Numbered from the stretch's first letter, positions 19,424-29,928 are shown. The stretch is DNA of 64,000 nt from Aquibacillus halophilus (GCF_009649745.1 NZ_WJNG01000007.1:1-64000); one strand, 5' to 3'. The notes: generated by a model from the sequence alone, not told the origin. Numbers and translations: made by a program.

Positions 19424-20029
19424 ATGGATGTTTTTTATAATGCGAAAGGAATTGGCGATGTATTGATTTTTCCTTTGAAGCAGGGAGAAAGGTACCAAAC
19501 CGATTATGAAAGATTTGGGGATATAGTTAAAATAATTGATTCCAATGACAAACAAGTACTTGGTTATAATGTTTTTAATGCTTCTAAATACTTTCAATTA
19601 GAAGAAACGGGAAAAATTTTACTTACAGAAAACTTATTAAATAAATTAAAAGAAGTTTTCACCGTAAATGATTTAAATGATACTCTAGATATAGATATCA
19701 CACCAAAATTTGTAGTAGGTTATGTAACTGAGAAGAGCCAACACGAAAACGCAGATAAGCTTAGTGTTTGTAAGGTTGATATTGGTAATCAAACATTGCA
19801 AATTGTTTGTGGTGCACCAAACATAGATGCAAATCAAAAAGTAGTTGTTGCGAAAGTCGGGGCTATAATGCCTAGCGGAATGGAGATTAAGCCTACTGAG
19901 TTAAGAGGGGTAGAATCCATTGGAATGATATGTTCACAAAAGGAACTTGGAATGCCAAACGCTCCTAAAGAAAAAGGAATATATATACTAGATAATAGCT
20001 ATCAAACTGGACAAGCATTTGATTTTTAA
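19424..20029 (+). CDS. ytpR: tRNA-binding (EMAP/PheT-like) protein YtpR
   Basis: A 201-residue protein. Residues about 91-200 form a tRNA-binding OB fold as found in the phenylalanyl-tRNA synthetase beta subunit: [40 protein letters not shown], and the closing [13 protein letters not shown]. The first 90 residues are a DUF4479-type domain. The protein is a stand-alone paralogue, not a synthetase subunit; its role is unknown. It is tightly coupled to ytpQ and followed by a terminator. Confidence 0.9.
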   Translation: MDVFYNAKGIGDVLIFPLKQGERYQTDYERFGDIVKIIDSNDKQVLGYNVFNASKYFQLEETGKILLTENLLNKLKEVFTVNDLNDTLDIDITPKFVVGYVTEKSQHENADKLSVCKVDIGNQTLQIVCGAPNIDANQKVVVAKVGAIMPSGMEIKPTELRGVESIGMICSQKELGMPNAPKEKGIYILDNSYQTGQAFDF

Positions 20030-20038
20030 AAGTTAGTA

Positions 20039-20078
20039 AACCTTTGTCATGTAAATCATCGGCAAAGGTTCTTTTATT
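20039..20078 (+). terminator. Terminator after ytpR
   Basis: Stem AACCTTTG / CAAAGGTT with a 16-base loop and a T-rich tail CTTTTATTTT. Confidence 0.8.
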
Positions 20079-20156
20079 TTATTTACCTTTCCCAAGAATT
20101 CTTAAAACCTGTTAAACTAAAAGTAGGATTGAAATCGATAGAAAGTGTGGAAGATT

Positions 20157-22412
20157 ATGTGGAAACTTTTTAAACACAAATTAAAACGAATGTTTGATTC
20201 AGAGACTTTAATGGATGAAGTACAGCCTAAAAATAAGATGAATAGTAGGAATACGAACAGTGTGCATACGAAAATGTCGTATCAGTATCCTAAAGAAAAA
20301 CCTTTTAATTTTCCGGTAATTCCAGATAGTCCGAAGACTGAATCGGATTACTCTCATAATTCGTCTGATCAACTAGAAAAGAAAAGATATGTAGAAGATG
20401 TACAAGTGAATTATCGTGATTCTAAAGAGGAAAAATCTTGTAGGAAATTCGAGCCAAGTGATGTACCATCACCAATTTTTGGTTTTAACCAAAGAACTAA
20501 ATCAATTAATGAGGTAGAAGAAATTCCCGCCTATCTCCGAAAAAAAGACACCCTAGTTAATGAACATGAAGATATGCTAATTCCTGTTAAAGAAAAAAGT
20601 ACGGTTGATTCATATAATGCTCATCAAGATAATTTATATCCTAACAATGATGAGAAAATAGAAGTTGAAAAAGATTCTTCCAACCTAAAAGAAGTGTCAA
20701 GTGGTACTAGCCAAGTTGAGCAAAAGAATGAAACATACTTTAGTAAATCAGAAACCACAAGTTTGAATGAAGAAATAATCAATCGTGATAGTACACACAA
20801 TAAAGAAATCAAAAAAAGGGAAATAGAACCTAAACAAGATGTTAATCGTGGTAAAAAAACAGCTCCTTTTAATGTGATAATGACTCCAAGAGATAAAAAA
20901 TCACGTTTAGTTAAACAAGCCGACGCCCAAAAAACACAAATAAATAATTCTGAAAAACAACCTCCAATGTATTTATTGAATGATCAATTAAAGAGGACAC
21001 ATGAAGATCAAACATGGGTGAAACAACAAACGGAATTATTGGAGACAACACTAAAGCATTTTCATGTTCGAGCGAAGGTAGTTAATGCTATGAGTGGACC
21101 AGCGGTTACACGTTTTGAAATACAGCCTGATCCTGGTGTAAAAGTTAGCAAAATAAAAAACCTGAGCGATGATATTAAATTAAATATGTCTGCTAGAGAT
21201 ATAAGAATGGAGGCACCTATCCCCGGCAAAAATACAATTGGTATTGAAATTCCGAATCCTGTTTCTCAAGCTGTTGGATTACATGAAATATTTGAAACTA
21301 GAATATTCCAAGATGATTCTTCGCCATTATTAGTTGCTCTTGGATTAGATATAGCAGGCAAAGCAAAAGTTACTGATTTAAAAAAGATGCCCCATGGCTT
21401 AATAGCCGGTGCTACGGGTTCAGGGAAAAGTGTTTGTATTAATACAATATTGATTAGTTTACTGTATAAAGCTAGCCACGAAGATGTACGGTTCTTGCTT
21501 ATCGACCCAAAAATGGTTGAATTGGCACCTTATAACGACCTCCCACATTTGGTGTCACCAGTTATTACTGACGTAAAGGCTGCAACCTCCGCATTAAAGT
21601 GGGCTGTTGCTGAAATGGAAGAACGTTATGAAAAATTTGTAAAAGAAGGTGCTCGTGACATTGAGCGCTACAATCAGAAAATGTTAACTCAAAATAGGAA
21701 CAAAGAGAAGTTACCATATCTTGTCATTGTTATTGATGAGCTAGCAGACCTAATGATGGCTGCCCCGCAGGATGTGGAAGATGCCATATGCAGAATAGCT
21801 CAAAAGGCAAGAGCATGTGGAATCCATTTATTGTTAGCAACTCAGCGTCCTTCAGTGGATGTCATTACCGGATTAATTAAGGCAAATATTCCAACTAGGA
21901 TTGCTTTTAGTGTTTCTTCTCAAGTAGATTCTAGAACAATACTCGATTCTAATGGAGCTGAAAAGTTACTAGGTAAAGGAGATATGTTGTTTCTAGAAAA
22001 TGGGGTTGGTCAATCTGTTAGAATTCAAGGTGCATTTGTTTCTGATGAAGAGATAGAGAGAGTTACCAATTTTGTGAAGAAAACAGCACCCCCTCAATAT
22101 CTATTTGAACAAGACCAATTGCTTCAAATACTAGCTACTGATGAAGATGAAGGTGATGAAATCTACTTAGAGGCGGTTGACTTCGTTGTCCAACAAAAGG
22201 GCGCTAGTGCTTCTTTGCTTCAGAGGAGGTTTAAGATAGGGTATAATAGGGCTGCGAGATTAATCGATCATATGGAAGCCAACGGAATTATATCCGAGCA
22301 AAAAGGTAGTAAACCCCGTGATATACTTATAACTACGGTGGAACTCGATCAGTTGCTTTATGGCACTAGTGATAATGTAGACAACAACGGTAAGAATACT
22401 TATTATAGTTGA
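20157..22412 (+). CDS. sftA: DNA translocase SftA (FtsK/SpoIIIE family)
   Basis: A 751-residue ATP-driven DNA translocase that clears chromosome ends from the closing septum. Residues 1 to about 270 are a charged, low-complexity linker with no membrane segments, which separates SftA from SpoIIIE and FtsK. The motor follows, with Walker A GATGSGKSVCIN, Walker B VIVIDELADLM and ATQRPSVDVITG. A winged-helix gamma domain forms the C-terminus (LLQRRFKIGYNRAARLIDHM). The start is uncertain: the ATG at 20157 or GTG at 20145, and neither has a strong RBS. Confidence 0.92.
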   Translation: MWKLFKHKLKRMFDSETLMDEVQPKNKMNSRNTNSVHTKMSYQYPKEKPFNFPVIPDSPKTESDYSHNSSDQLEKKRYVEDVQVNYRDSKEEKSCRKFEPSDVPSPIFGFNQRTKSINEVEEIPAYLRKKDTLVNEHEDMLIPVKEKSTVDSYNAHQDNLYPNNDEKIEVEKDSSNLKEVSSGTSQVEQKNETYFSKSETTSLNEEIINRDSTHNKEIKKREIEPKQDVNRGKKTAPFNVIMTPRDKKSRLVKQADAQKTQINNSEKQPPMYLLNDQLKRTHEDQTWVKQQTELLETTLKHFHVRAKVVNAMSGPAVTRFEIQPDPGVKVSKIKNLSDDIKLNMSARDIRMEAPIPGKNTIGIEIPNPVSQAVGLHEIFETRIFQDDSSPLLVALGLDIAGKAKVTDLKKMPHGLIAGATGSGKSVCINTILISLLYKASHEDVRFLLIDPKMVELAPYNDLPHLVSPVITDVKAATSALKWAVAEMEERYEKFVKEGARDIERYNQKMLTQNRNKEKLPYLVIVIDELADLMMAAPQDVEDAICRIAQKARACGIHLLLATQRPSVDVITGLIKANIPTRIAFSVSSQVDSRTILDSNGAEKLLGKGDMLFLENGVGQSVRIQGAFVSDEEIERVTNFVKKTAPPQYLFEQDQLLQILATDEDEGDEIYLEAVDFVVQQKGASASLLQRRFKIGYNRAARLIDHMEANGIISEQKGSKPRDILITTVELDQLLYGTSDNVDNNGKNTYYS

Positions 22413-22458
22413 ATGCTAATTTATAATTATAAACCAAAACACATGATCTTTTACCATC

Positions 22459-22515
22459 TTTTACTGGTGTACTGGTGTAAAATTACTTGTCGAAATGAGC
22501 CTATTCTTATATGAT
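22459..22515 (+). promoter_or_regulatory. Candidate promoter and tandem operator upstream of pncB
   Basis: TTGTCG (22487-22492), 17 bases, then TATGAT (22510-22515) make a sigma-A-like promoter. Just upstream, ACTGGTGT occurs twice in tandem (22463-22478), flanked by TTTTAC and GTAAAA, which pair as an inverted repeat. This looks like a protein-binding site. A NAD-pathway repressor such as NiaR is a guess from context only. Confidence 0.4.
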
Positions 22516-22601
22516 AGACAATAGTTATTAGATGACGGAAATAGAATCTTACTACCAATGCTGAGTAAATTGTAATGGATAAAAAGATAGGAGTTATTGT
22601 A

Positions 22602-23708
22602 ATGAAAGAAATCACACGTAAATTGAATGGGGAAATTGAACGATTAACCAATAAGACATTTAAATTTGACGAACGGATTAAAGAAGGTTGGTTTTCAGCC
22701 GTTTATTTTCTTAAAACAAAGGAGATAGCTGAAAGGCTTGTTCCTGACAACCAAATTACTATGCAGTTTTTTCAGAAAAATAGTGCAGTTTTATGTGGAA
22801 CTGATGAAGCTATTGCTTTATTACATGCTTTTGCAAAACACCCAGAACAATTAGAGATACATTCTCTTACAGATGGTGATAAGATTAAACCGTATGAAAC
22901 GGTGTTGACTGTTACAGGGCCTTACCAATACTTTGGCTATTTGGAGGGTATTATAGATGGTATTTTGGCTAGGAGAACTTCTGTAGCAACAAATGTATAT
23001 AATGTGGTGAAAGCCGCAAGAACTTCTGGAAAACAGAAGCCGATTATATTTATGGGAGATAGAGATGACCATTATACCCAGCAAGCTGGAGATGGATATG
23101 CTGCATTTATCGGTGGTTCTACTGCCCAAGCCACACATGCAATGAACGAATGGTGGGGCAAGCAGGGAATGGGAACGATGCCGCATGCAATGATTCAAAT
23201 GTTCGAGGGGGATGTTGTAGCTGCTGCAAATGCCTACAAAGAGGTGTACCCCAATGATGAATTAATGGTATTAGTCGATTATAATAATGATGTTATTGTA
23301 GACTCGTTGAGAGTTGCTCGTGAATTTGGTGATCAGTTAAGAGGTGTCCGGTTGGATACTTCTAAAAATATGGTAGATAAGTATTTCTTAAGGAATCAGG
23401 ATATAATGGGAACTTTTGATCCTAGAGGAGTCAATCCTGAACTAGTATTTGCATTAAGAAGTGCACTAGATCAAGAGGGTTTTCATCATGTTAAGATTAT
23501 TGCAAGCGGTGGATTTACTGAGAGTCGTATCCGTGAATTCGAAAAATTAAATGTCCCCGTTGATATGTATGGAGTTGGCAGGAACCTTTTGAACATTCAT
23601 ATTGGATTTACAGGTGATAATGTAATGTTAAACGGGGTTCATCAGGCGAAGGATGGAAGACAATTCCGCCCAAATCCCCGCTTGAAAAAAGTTGAGTATG
23701 TAACATAA
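22602..23708 (+). CDS. pncB: Nicotinate phosphoribosyltransferase
   Basis: A 368-residue cytosolic enzyme of NAD salvage that joins nicotinate to phosphoribosyl pyrophosphate. Family sequence is clear: EGWFSAVYFLKT near the N-terminus, GILARRTSVATNVYNVV, FIGGSTAQATHAMNEWWG, DYNNDVIVDSLRVAREF, GVRLDTSKNMVD and IIASGGFTESRIREFE. It is of the shorter class found in Firmicutes. TAGGAG eight bases before the ATG at 22602 sets the start, although the frame opens at 22575. It appears monocistronic. Confidence 0.9.
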   Translation: MKEITRKLNGEIERLTNKTFKFDERIKEGWFSAVYFLKTKEIAERLVPDNQITMQFFQKNSAVLCGTDEAIALLHAFAKHPEQLEIHSLTDGDKIKPYETVLTVTGPYQYFGYLEGIIDGILARRTSVATNVYNVVKAARTSGKQKPIIFMGDRDDHYTQQAGDGYAAFIGGSTAQATHAMNEWWGKQGMGTMPHAMIQMFEGDVVAAANAYKEVYPNDELMVLVDYNNDVIVDSLRVAREFGDQLRGVRLDTSKNMVDKYFLRNQDIMGTFDPRGVNPELVFALRSALDQEGFHHVKIIASGGFTESRIREFEKLNVPVDMYGVGRNLLNIHIGFTGDNVMLNGVHQAKDGRQFRPNPRLKKVEYVT

Positions 23709-23858
23709 GATAACATTACCCTAATTAATTCACTAGATAGCAAAAAAATAGCTTGGATTTATACACCTAGGGGATTTGATTTGCTATAATAATTAAATAG
23801 TTAACCGAGTGAAATATAAATTAGAGTAAATCACTCATTTTTTTGGAGGTTCTTGTTT

Positions 23859-25160
23859 ATGACAACTTACCATTTTATTGGTATTAAGGGGACTGGGATG
23901 AGTGCATTAGCACAAATTCTTAATGATTCTGGAGAGAAAGTGCAAGGTTCTGATGTAGAAAAGATGTTTTTTACTCAAGATGCACTTGAGGAAAAAAAGA
24001 TTCCAATCTTCCCTTTTTCAAAGAAAAACATCGAAGACGGTTTAACAATTATTGCTGGTAATGCTTTTAGTGATGATCATGAAGAAATTATCGAAGCTAA
24101 ACGTCAGGGGTTGCCATTTTACCGCTACCATGAGTTTTTGGGTGAATGGTTAAAACAATATACTAGTATAGCAATAACTGGTGCACATGGAAAAACATCA
24201 ACGACCGGATTACTCGCCCATGTTTTAAATCAAACGTACTCGATCTCCTATTTAATTGGTGACGGTACTGGAATGGGACACGTAGATAGTAAATATTTTG
24301 TATTCGAAGCGTGTGAATACAGGAGACATTTCCTTGAATACGAACCAGATTATGCGATTATGACGAATATTGATTTTGATCACCCAGATTATTTTTCAAA
24401 TATTGATGATGTTTTTCAATCATTTCAAGAAATGTCAGAACGTGTAAAAAAAGGAATCGTTGCATGTGGGGATGATGAATACCTCCAACGGATCCAAGCA
24501 AAAGTTCCAGTTGTGTACTATGGATTCTCTGATAGCAATGACTTTCAGGCTCAAAATATGCACGAAGGTGAAACAGGAACCACCTTTGATGTATTCGTAA
24601 GAAACACCTATTATGCTACATTTACTATTCCAACTTATGGTAACCACAGTGTGCTAAATGCGTTAGCTGTAATCGCTATCTGTCATTATGAAGGAATGAA
24701 AACAGAGGATATTAAAAAAATTCATTCATTTAAAGGCGTTAAGCGAAGATTTACCGAAAAAGTGGTAGGAAATCAAATACTAATTGATGATTATGCCCAT
24801 CATCCAAAAGAAATTGAAGCAACAATAGATTCTGCTCGGAAAAAGTATCCAGATAAATCAATAACAGCTATTTTCCAGCCTCACACTTATTCACGGACAA
24901 AAACATTTCTCCGAGAATTTGCAGAAAGTCTAAAATTAGCTGATCATGTCTATTTATGTGATATTTTTGGCTCTGCTCGAGAATCTGATGGCAAATTAAC
25001 CATTCATGATTTAAAAGCATTAGTTGATAATTGTAAAATAATTGACATTAATCATACTGAAATTCTGAGTCAATATGATGATAGTATTCTTATTTTTATG
25101 GGTGCTGGTGATATTCAAAAATTTCAACAGGCTTATGAAGCAAAACTAAGCAAATTCTAA
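23859..25160 (+). CDS. murC: UDP-N-acetylmuramate--L-alanine ligase MurC
   Basis: A 433-residue cytosolic ligase that adds the first residue of the peptidoglycan stem peptide. Motifs: the N-terminal [17 protein letters not shown] binds the UDP part, [15 protein letters not shown] (around residue 106-120) is the ATP loop, and [10 protein letters not shown] and [14 protein letters not shown] belong to the Mur ligase core. GGAGGT lies eight bases before the ATG at 23859. A TTG six bases earlier is too close to that RBS. It is followed by a terminator. Confidence 0.93.
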   Translation: MTTYHFIGIKGTGMSALAQILNDSGEKVQGSDVEKMFFTQDALEEKKIPIFPFSKKNIEDGLTIIAGNAFSDDHEEIIEAKRQGLPFYRYHEFLGEWLKQYTSIAITGAHGKTSTTGLLAHVLNQTYSISYLIGDGTGMGHVDSKYFVFEACEYRRHFLEYEPDYAIMTNIDFDHPDYFSNIDDVFQSFQEMSERVKKGIVACGDDEYLQRIQAKVPVVYYGFSDSNDFQAQNMHEGETGTTFDVFVRNTYYATFTIPTYGNHSVLNALAVIAICHYEGMKTEDIKKIHSFKGVKRRFTEKVVGNQILIDDYAHHPKEIEATIDSARKKYPDKSITAIFQPHTYSRTKTFLREFAESLKLADHVYLCDIFGSARESDGKLTIHDLKALVDNCKIIDINHTEILSQYDDSILIFMGAGDIQKFQQAYEAKLSKF

Positions 25161-25221
25161 GAAATACTTAATTAAATTTTTTAAATAAAAGGATTATAAC
25201 TATCGGATATAGAAATATACT

Positions 25222-25257
25222 AAAGAGGGAAGGTTAAATAAAACCTTTCCTCTTTTC
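25222..25257 (+). terminator. Terminator after murC
   Basis: Stem AAAGAGGGAAGGTT / AACCTTTCCTCTTT with a short loop and a weak T-tail. It is the only structured element I see in the 388-base gap 25161-25548; the remainder is AT-rich and should hold the ytxG promoter. Confidence 0.8.
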
Positions 25258-25548
25258 ATACAATTTAATGTAATGAAATGTGACATACTAAATTCACCAC
25301 CTATTAGAACAAGTCGTAACACTTGCTTAAATTAAACTAACTGTATAAAGTTTATTGGTATAGATGTATTTAATTTAAAAAATATATATGTTTAAAAGAG
25401 TTATATTGTGGGTAACTACTTAGTAAGATAAAAATTTTACTTGGTTTACATAAGGAAGGGGCATTAATTGATAGCTGTCTGTTAATGTAGTAACAAATGC
25501 GGTATCTATAATAACTAATTATATCAAGCAAAGGAGTTGGTTTAGTAA

Positions 25549-25953
25549 ATGGAGAATTTACTCTATGTATCAGCATTAATTGCAGCCCTTGCATTTGCCG
25601 TGCTTGTAATATATTTAGCACTAGTGTTGAAAGCCACACAACGAACTTTGACAAATGTGGCTGATACGTTAGAAGGACTAGAAAAGCAAATGGAAGGTAT
25701 TACCTTAGAAACCACTGCACTGCTAAACAAAACAAATAAACTAGCAGAAGATATTAATGATAAGTCCCAAAGACTAAATACTGTAGTAGATGGTGTGAAG
25801 GGTATTGGGGACACAATTAGCGATTTCAATAATTCTATTCGTTCCCTATCTTCTAGTGTGTTAACAGTGTCTGAAGAGAGAGATGATCGAACTGCTCAAG
25901 CAATGAAGTGGGGAACTTTCTTTATAGATATCTGGAAAAAAAGAAAAGATTAG
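25549..25953 (+). CDS. ytxG: DUF948 protein YtxG
   Basis: A 134-residue protein of the YtxG/DUF948 family. One N-terminal membrane segment (residues about 5-27) is followed by a helical, probably coiled-coil region (TLEGLEKQMEGITLETTALLNKTNKLAEDIN, about residues 45-75). It is linked to general stress in B. subtilis by its ytxGHJ operon. AAGGAG lies 12 bases upstream of the ATG, rather far. ytxH follows after 41 bases; no ytxJ gene is found after ytxH here. Confidence 0.87.
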   Translation: MENLLYVSALIAALAFAVLVIYLALVLKATQRTLTNVADTLEGLEKQMEGITLETTALLNKTNKLAEDINDKSQRLNTVVDGVKGIGDTISDFNNSIRSLSSSVLTVSEERDDRTAQAMKWGTFFIDIWKKRKD

Positions 25954-25994
25954 CATCGGATTTAAGAAATATATTTTATTGGGAGGAAAAAATT

Positions 25995-26426
25995 ATGAGT
26001 AATCAAGAAGAGCAAAACCAGAACATTAACAGTAAGGATTTTTTAATTGGTTCATTAATTGGAGGAATTGTAGGAGCATCTGTTGCACTATTGTTCGCTC
26101 CCAAATCAGGTAAAGATTTAAGAAATGATATTAATCAGGGTGCAGGATATGTAAAAGAACGTGCATCTGATTGGAAAGATGTTGCTTATGAGAAAGGTAC
26201 TGATTGGAAGGATTATGCAAAGGACACTTCTTCTCAAATTTCTCAAAATGTAAGTGATAAGTCTCAGGAGTTGAGTGAGAAAGTAAAACAGACATCTGAC
26301 AACATTCAGCAAAAGGTAAAAAACATAACTAAGACAGAACAAGATCCTGAAAAAGCAGCTGAGGAAGTTGCACAAGCAATTGAAGATGCTGCAGATGAGT
26401 TAGAAAAGAAAGAGGACAACAAGTAA
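25995..26426 (+). CDS. ytxH: YtxH domain general-stress protein
   Basis: A 143-residue YtxH-domain protein. The hydrophobic Gly-rich segment FLIGSLIGGIVGASVALLFAP (about residues 15-35) with the following KSGKDLRNDI is the family signature. The rest is a charged amphipathic helix with repeated KDxAxxKGTDWKDYA-like units, then an acidic C-terminus. Family members are membrane-associated stress proteins of unknown activity. The frame extends upstream, but GGGAGG before the ATG at 25995 decides the start. Confidence 0.88.
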   Translation: MSNQEEQNQNINSKDFLIGSLIGGIVGASVALLFAPKSGKDLRNDINQGAGYVKERASDWKDVAYEKGTDWKDYAKDTSSQISQNVSDKSQELSEKVKQTSDNIQQKVKNITKTEQDPEKAAEEVAQAIEDAADELEKKEDNK

Positions 26427-26448
26427 TATAAAGTCATAAAGAAGAATC

Positions 26449-26487
26449 AAAAAGTTACTTGAGCAGAAATGTTCAAGTAACTTTTTT
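26449..26487. terminator. Bidirectional terminator between ytxH and the FtsA-like gene
   Basis: Stem AAAAGTTACTTGA / TCAAGTAACTTTT with a 10-base loop and runs of A and T on either side. Confidence 0.9.
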
Positions 26488-26526
26488 GTTCAGTTCTGAT
26501 ATTATCCATTGAAATAACTGGTAACA

Positions 26527-28659
26527 TTAATCCCAGATGATTTCTAGGAAGTCATTGGCAGAAAGTTCTTCATTAAAATTAGCAGGCTTGTCATTTTTTA
26601 AAATTTTAACAGTACCTTTTACTTGAGATAAGTCAATGGAGACATGACGAAAAATATCCTGAAAAATAAAAGGAGTATTGTCTTGTTTTTTAATTTTTAT
26701 GGCATCTCCACAAGATAAAATATCATTCGCCTGTAAATCGTAATCTTTTTTGGTCACCTTTACTTTTCTTTTTTTAAGTGTAACTGGTTGGCCATTGAAA
26801 TGTACCTTCATGTACTCGTAGTAATCCACATTGATATGGGATAATACGGAGACAACCGTTGGATTTTCAGATTTAGTAAACATAATTTCGTCTTTTTCTT
26901 TAATTGTAGCATCTAAGCCTGTTTTTTTATCATTTAGTAAAATTATTGAATCGAATTCGGATATGATTCTTTTGGTACCATCAATTTCAAGAAAAAAAGG
27001 GTAAATTTGATTCTCAATGTCACTTTTTCCAATAAAAGTTAAAAACTCTTTTATTGTTCTAGTTTTGGTTAAATAAATACTATCATGATCCTGAACAATA
27101 TAATTGTCGTTAACCATTTGATTGTTCACAATGATGTCCGGTTTGATATTGTAGATTTTTCCGTTAAAAGTTACAGAAAAGTGTGGTAACTCCCCGATTA
27201 ATTCGTTAATGTTAACCACTGGCTCCGATCCATTTTCTCCCTTTATTACGGTCAATATATCTCCGTGCTCTATTGGTGCATCGACTAAAATAGATTCATT
27301 ATTTAACCATAGATTAGGAGAGTCCCCGTAACTACCTGGCAGAGTGATTTCTCTTCCATTTAAGGTTATGATATAGGCTCCACCTGGACGACCATATAGC
27401 TTGTCTAAGTTAATGCCAGCTGCAAGTAAACAATCCCCCACAGTTAACTGTTTCATGTCAAATAACCGCACAGCACGGTCATTAACACTAACACTAATAT
27501 AATTTACAGGATTTTCTTTAGATGCAATGGCAATCCCAATTGGAGTAACAAAATCAGGGCCTGTTGGAGTTGAATTTGTTTGTATTAGAGATTGGATGGC
27601 ATCTATTCCTCTAATAGCTACTCGATTATTAGGTAAATTCAATTTCTTGGCTAACCGATTAGTAATGTCAGGTGTTAAGCTACCGCCCCCGACGAGCATC
27701 ACTGCTTTAGGTGCTTGGCCGTTTAATTCAATAATTTCATCGGTTATGTTCTCTACTAAACCATCTATTTGAACTGAGATTGCTTCAACTAAGTCATTGT
27801 ACTTTATAGTTTGTTCAAATCCTAAGATATCGGTAATTGTTGAGCTATGATTTGTGGTAATATCTCTCTTTAACAATTCTGCCTGAGGAAAATCTAGCAA
27901 ATAATGGTCACTTATTGCTTCAGTTATCTCATCACCTGCAATGGGAACCATTCCATAAGCACTTATTGCTCCTTCATTGGTTAAAGCAATATCGCTAGTA
28001 CCAGCACCTATATCTATTAAAGCAACATTTAATCGTCTCATTGAAGGTGGTATTAAAACATTAATTGCAGCAATAGGTTCTAATGTTAATGCTTCCATTT
28101 CTAATTCAGCTCGTACTAAAGCGGAAATCAATGATTCGACAACTACCTTTGGTAGAAATGTAGCTATAATTTCAATTTTGGCATTTTCACCTTGCTGATC
28201 TATTAATGACCCGATGATTTGATCATCAAGTTGATACTGAAGGACTGAATAACCGACACAGTAATAATGAGAACTAGAAGCCCCTACTTCTTCAATGGCT
28301 AAATCGTATTGTGCTTTCTGTACAGCACTTAATTCTAAATATAAAATATCTTCTTTATCAATAAGTGGTTGTTCACTGATATTTTTTGTTATACTGGTTC
28401 GTTTTGTTTTTAAAGCTCTACCTGCTGCAGCCACACATACCTTAGTGAGCTTACCTTGTCTTTTTTCCAATGTCTCCTTTACTTCTATTATTATGTTAGC
28501 GACCGATACGACATCGTGAATTTGACCATCCAACATTGAACGCTCATCATGTTCTTTGATGCAATAGTCAATTAACTCAAACTTTTGTTGTTTTTTTTCC
28601 ATGATTAGTCCTACAACTGTTCTAGTCCCTATATCAAGTGCAAAAATACGTTCTGACAT
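26527..28659 (-). CDS. Large FtsA/PilM-like actin-fold ATPase with repeated C-terminal modules
   Basis: A 710-residue protein. The N-terminal 380 residues are an FtsA-type actin-like ATPase: FALDIGTRTVVGLI is phosphate 1, ALIDIGAGTSDIAL phosphate 2, and AVMLVGGGSLTPDI the adenosine motif. It is not the canonical FtsA, which is about 420-440 residues and sits next to ftsZ. The C-terminal 320 residues hold four or five modules of about 60 residues, each opening with an hxxNGxxxxL-type strand and closing with DxIxh, which suggests beta-grasp folds. The ATG at 28659 has GAAGGGA upstream. The function is unknown; a role at the envelope or division machinery is a guess. Confidence 0.8.
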   Translation of the reverse strand: MSERIFALDIGTRTVVGLIMEKKQQKFELIDYCIKEHDERSMLDGQIHDVVSVANIIIEVKETLEKRQGKLTKVCVAAAGRALKTKRTSITKNISEQPLIDKEDILYLELSAVQKAQYDLAIEEVGASSSHYYCVGYSVLQYQLDDQIIGSLIDQQGENAKIEIIATFLPKVVVESLISALVRAELEMEALTLEPIAAINVLIPPSMRRLNVALIDIGAGTSDIALTNEGAISAYGMVPIAGDEITEAISDHYLLDFPQAELLKRDITTNHSSTITDILGFEQTIKYNDLVEAISVQIDGLVENITDEIIELNGQAPKAVMLVGGGSLTPDITNRLAKKLNLPNNRVAIRGIDAIQSLIQTNSTPTGPDFVTPIGIAIASKENPVNYISVSVNDRAVRLFDMKQLTVGDCLLAAGINLDKLYGRPGGAYIITLNGREITLPGSYGDSPNLWLNNESILVDAPIEHGDILTVIKGENGSEPVVNINELIGELPHFSVTFNGKIYNIKPDIIVNNQMVNDNYIVQDHDSIYLTKTRTIKEFLTFIGKSDIENQIYPFFLEIDGTKRIISEFDSIILLNDKKTGLDATIKEKDEIMFTKSENPTVVSVLSHINVDYYEYMKVHFNGQPVTLKKRKVKVTKKDYDLQANDILSCGDAIKIKKQDNTPFIFQDIFRHVSIDLSQVKGTVKILKNDKPANFNEELSANDFLEIIWD

Positions 28660-28815
28660 GATTTTATGTCCCTTCATATTGAAATAAAAATAATGAATAT
28701 ACTAAATATTATAAACATAATGGTGACAGGAGTTAAATTTTTAGCTATAATTACACCTAATTATTAAAAATATCATATTATCGAATATCATTAAATAGAA
28801 ATAGGGGGATTAATA

Positions 28816-29877
28816 ATGAGTAACGAACAATTAGATCAATTACGAGTTAAACTCGATGATGTAAATTTAGAAATTTTGGACTTGATTAACAATCGTGCAG
28901 AACTTGTACAGCAGATTGGGCAAGTTAAGGAAAAACAAGGTGCAAATAGATTTGATCCTGTCCGCGAACGTGATATGTTAAATTTAATTTCTAAACATAA
29001 TAGCGGACCGTTTGAAAATTCAACAATTATTCACCTTTTTAAAGAAATATTTAAAGCAGGTTTAGAACTACAGGAAGATGATCATAGTAAAGCTTTGCTA
29101 GTTTCACGTAAAAAGAAACCTGAAGATACAGTTATTGAAATAAATGGTGAAAAGTTCGGCGATGGAAACCAACACTTTATAATGGGACCTTGTGCTGTTG
29201 AGAGTTATGAGCAAGTATCTCAAGTTGCGGCAGCAATAAAAAGACACGGATTAAAATTACTACGAGGTGGAGCGTTTAAACCAAGAACTTCTCCATACGA
29301 CTTCCAAGGTTTAGGATTTGAAGGATTAAAGATACTAAAAAGGGTAGCAGATGAGTATGATTTAGCTGTTGTGAGTGAGATTGTAAACCCTGCGGATATT
29401 GAAAAAGCAGTTGAATATGTTGATGTGATCCAAATTGGTGCACGAAATATGCAAAACTTTGAACTATTAAAAGCTGCTGGTGAAGTAAATAAGCCAGTTT
29501 TACTTAAGAGAGGTATGTCAGCAACAATAGCAGAATTTATTAATGCAGCAGAGTATATTATTTCAAAAGGGAATGGCAATATCATTTTATGTGAACGTGG
29601 AATTAGAACTTATGAAAAAGCTACGCGAAATACATTAGATATTACTGCTGTTCCAATTTTAAAGCAGGAAACGCATTTACCGGTGATGGTCGATGTTACC
29701 CACTCTACAGGTAGAAGGGATCTTTTACTCCCTGCAGCAAAAGCAGCATTAGCTATCGGTGCTGATGGAGTAATGGCTGAAGTTCATCCAGACCCGGCAG
29801 TCGCGTTATCCGATTCTGCACAACAAATGGATATTGATACATTTGATACATTCATGAAGGAATTACTCAAGAAGTAA
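28816..29877 (+). CDS. aroA: Bifunctional DAHP synthase / chorismate mutase
   Basis: A 353-residue enzyme joining an N-terminal AroQ chorismate mutase (residues 1 to about 85, [27 protein letters not shown] region) to a class I-beta DAHP synthase ([43 protein letters not shown], and the C-terminal [15 protein letters not shown]). It makes the first shikimate intermediate from phosphoenolpyruvate and erythrose 4-phosphate; the mutase domain serves as feedback sensor in Bacillus. AGGGGGGA precedes the ATG. aroA followed by ccpA is the B. subtilis order. Confidence 0.94.
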   Translation: MSNEQLDQLRVKLDDVNLEILDLINNRAELVQQIGQVKEKQGANRFDPVRERDMLNLISKHNSGPFENSTIIHLFKEIFKAGLELQEDDHSKALLVSRKKKPEDTVIEINGEKFGDGNQHFIMGPCAVESYEQVSQVAAAIKRHGLKLLRGGAFKPRTSPYDFQGLGFEGLKILKRVADEYDLAVVSEIVNPADIEKAVEYVDVIQIGARNMQNFELLKAAGEVNKPVLLKRGMSATIAEFINAAEYIISKGNGNIILCERGIRTYEKATRNTLDITAVPILKQETHLPVMVDVTHSTGRRDLLLPAAKAALAIGADGVMAEVHPDPAVALSDSAQQMDIDTFDTFMKELLKK

Positions 29878-29893
29878 ATAAGTATTACTTTTA

Positions 29894-29928
29894 TTAGCCC
29901 TCGCCTACTAAATATAGGCGGGGGCTAA
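29894..29928 (+). terminator. GC-rich hairpin after aroA
   Basis: TTAGCCCTCGCCTA pairs with TAGGCGGGGGCTAA (one G-T pair) across a 7-base loop. No T-run follows, so efficiency as a terminator is uncertain. The remaining bases up to ccpA hold several TATAAT-like hexamers but no promoter I can fix. Confidence 0.6.

Noticed and set aside
28295-28519. Plus-strand frames inside the FtsA-like gene
   Set aside because: Antisense to conserved actin-fold motifs, with no RBS.
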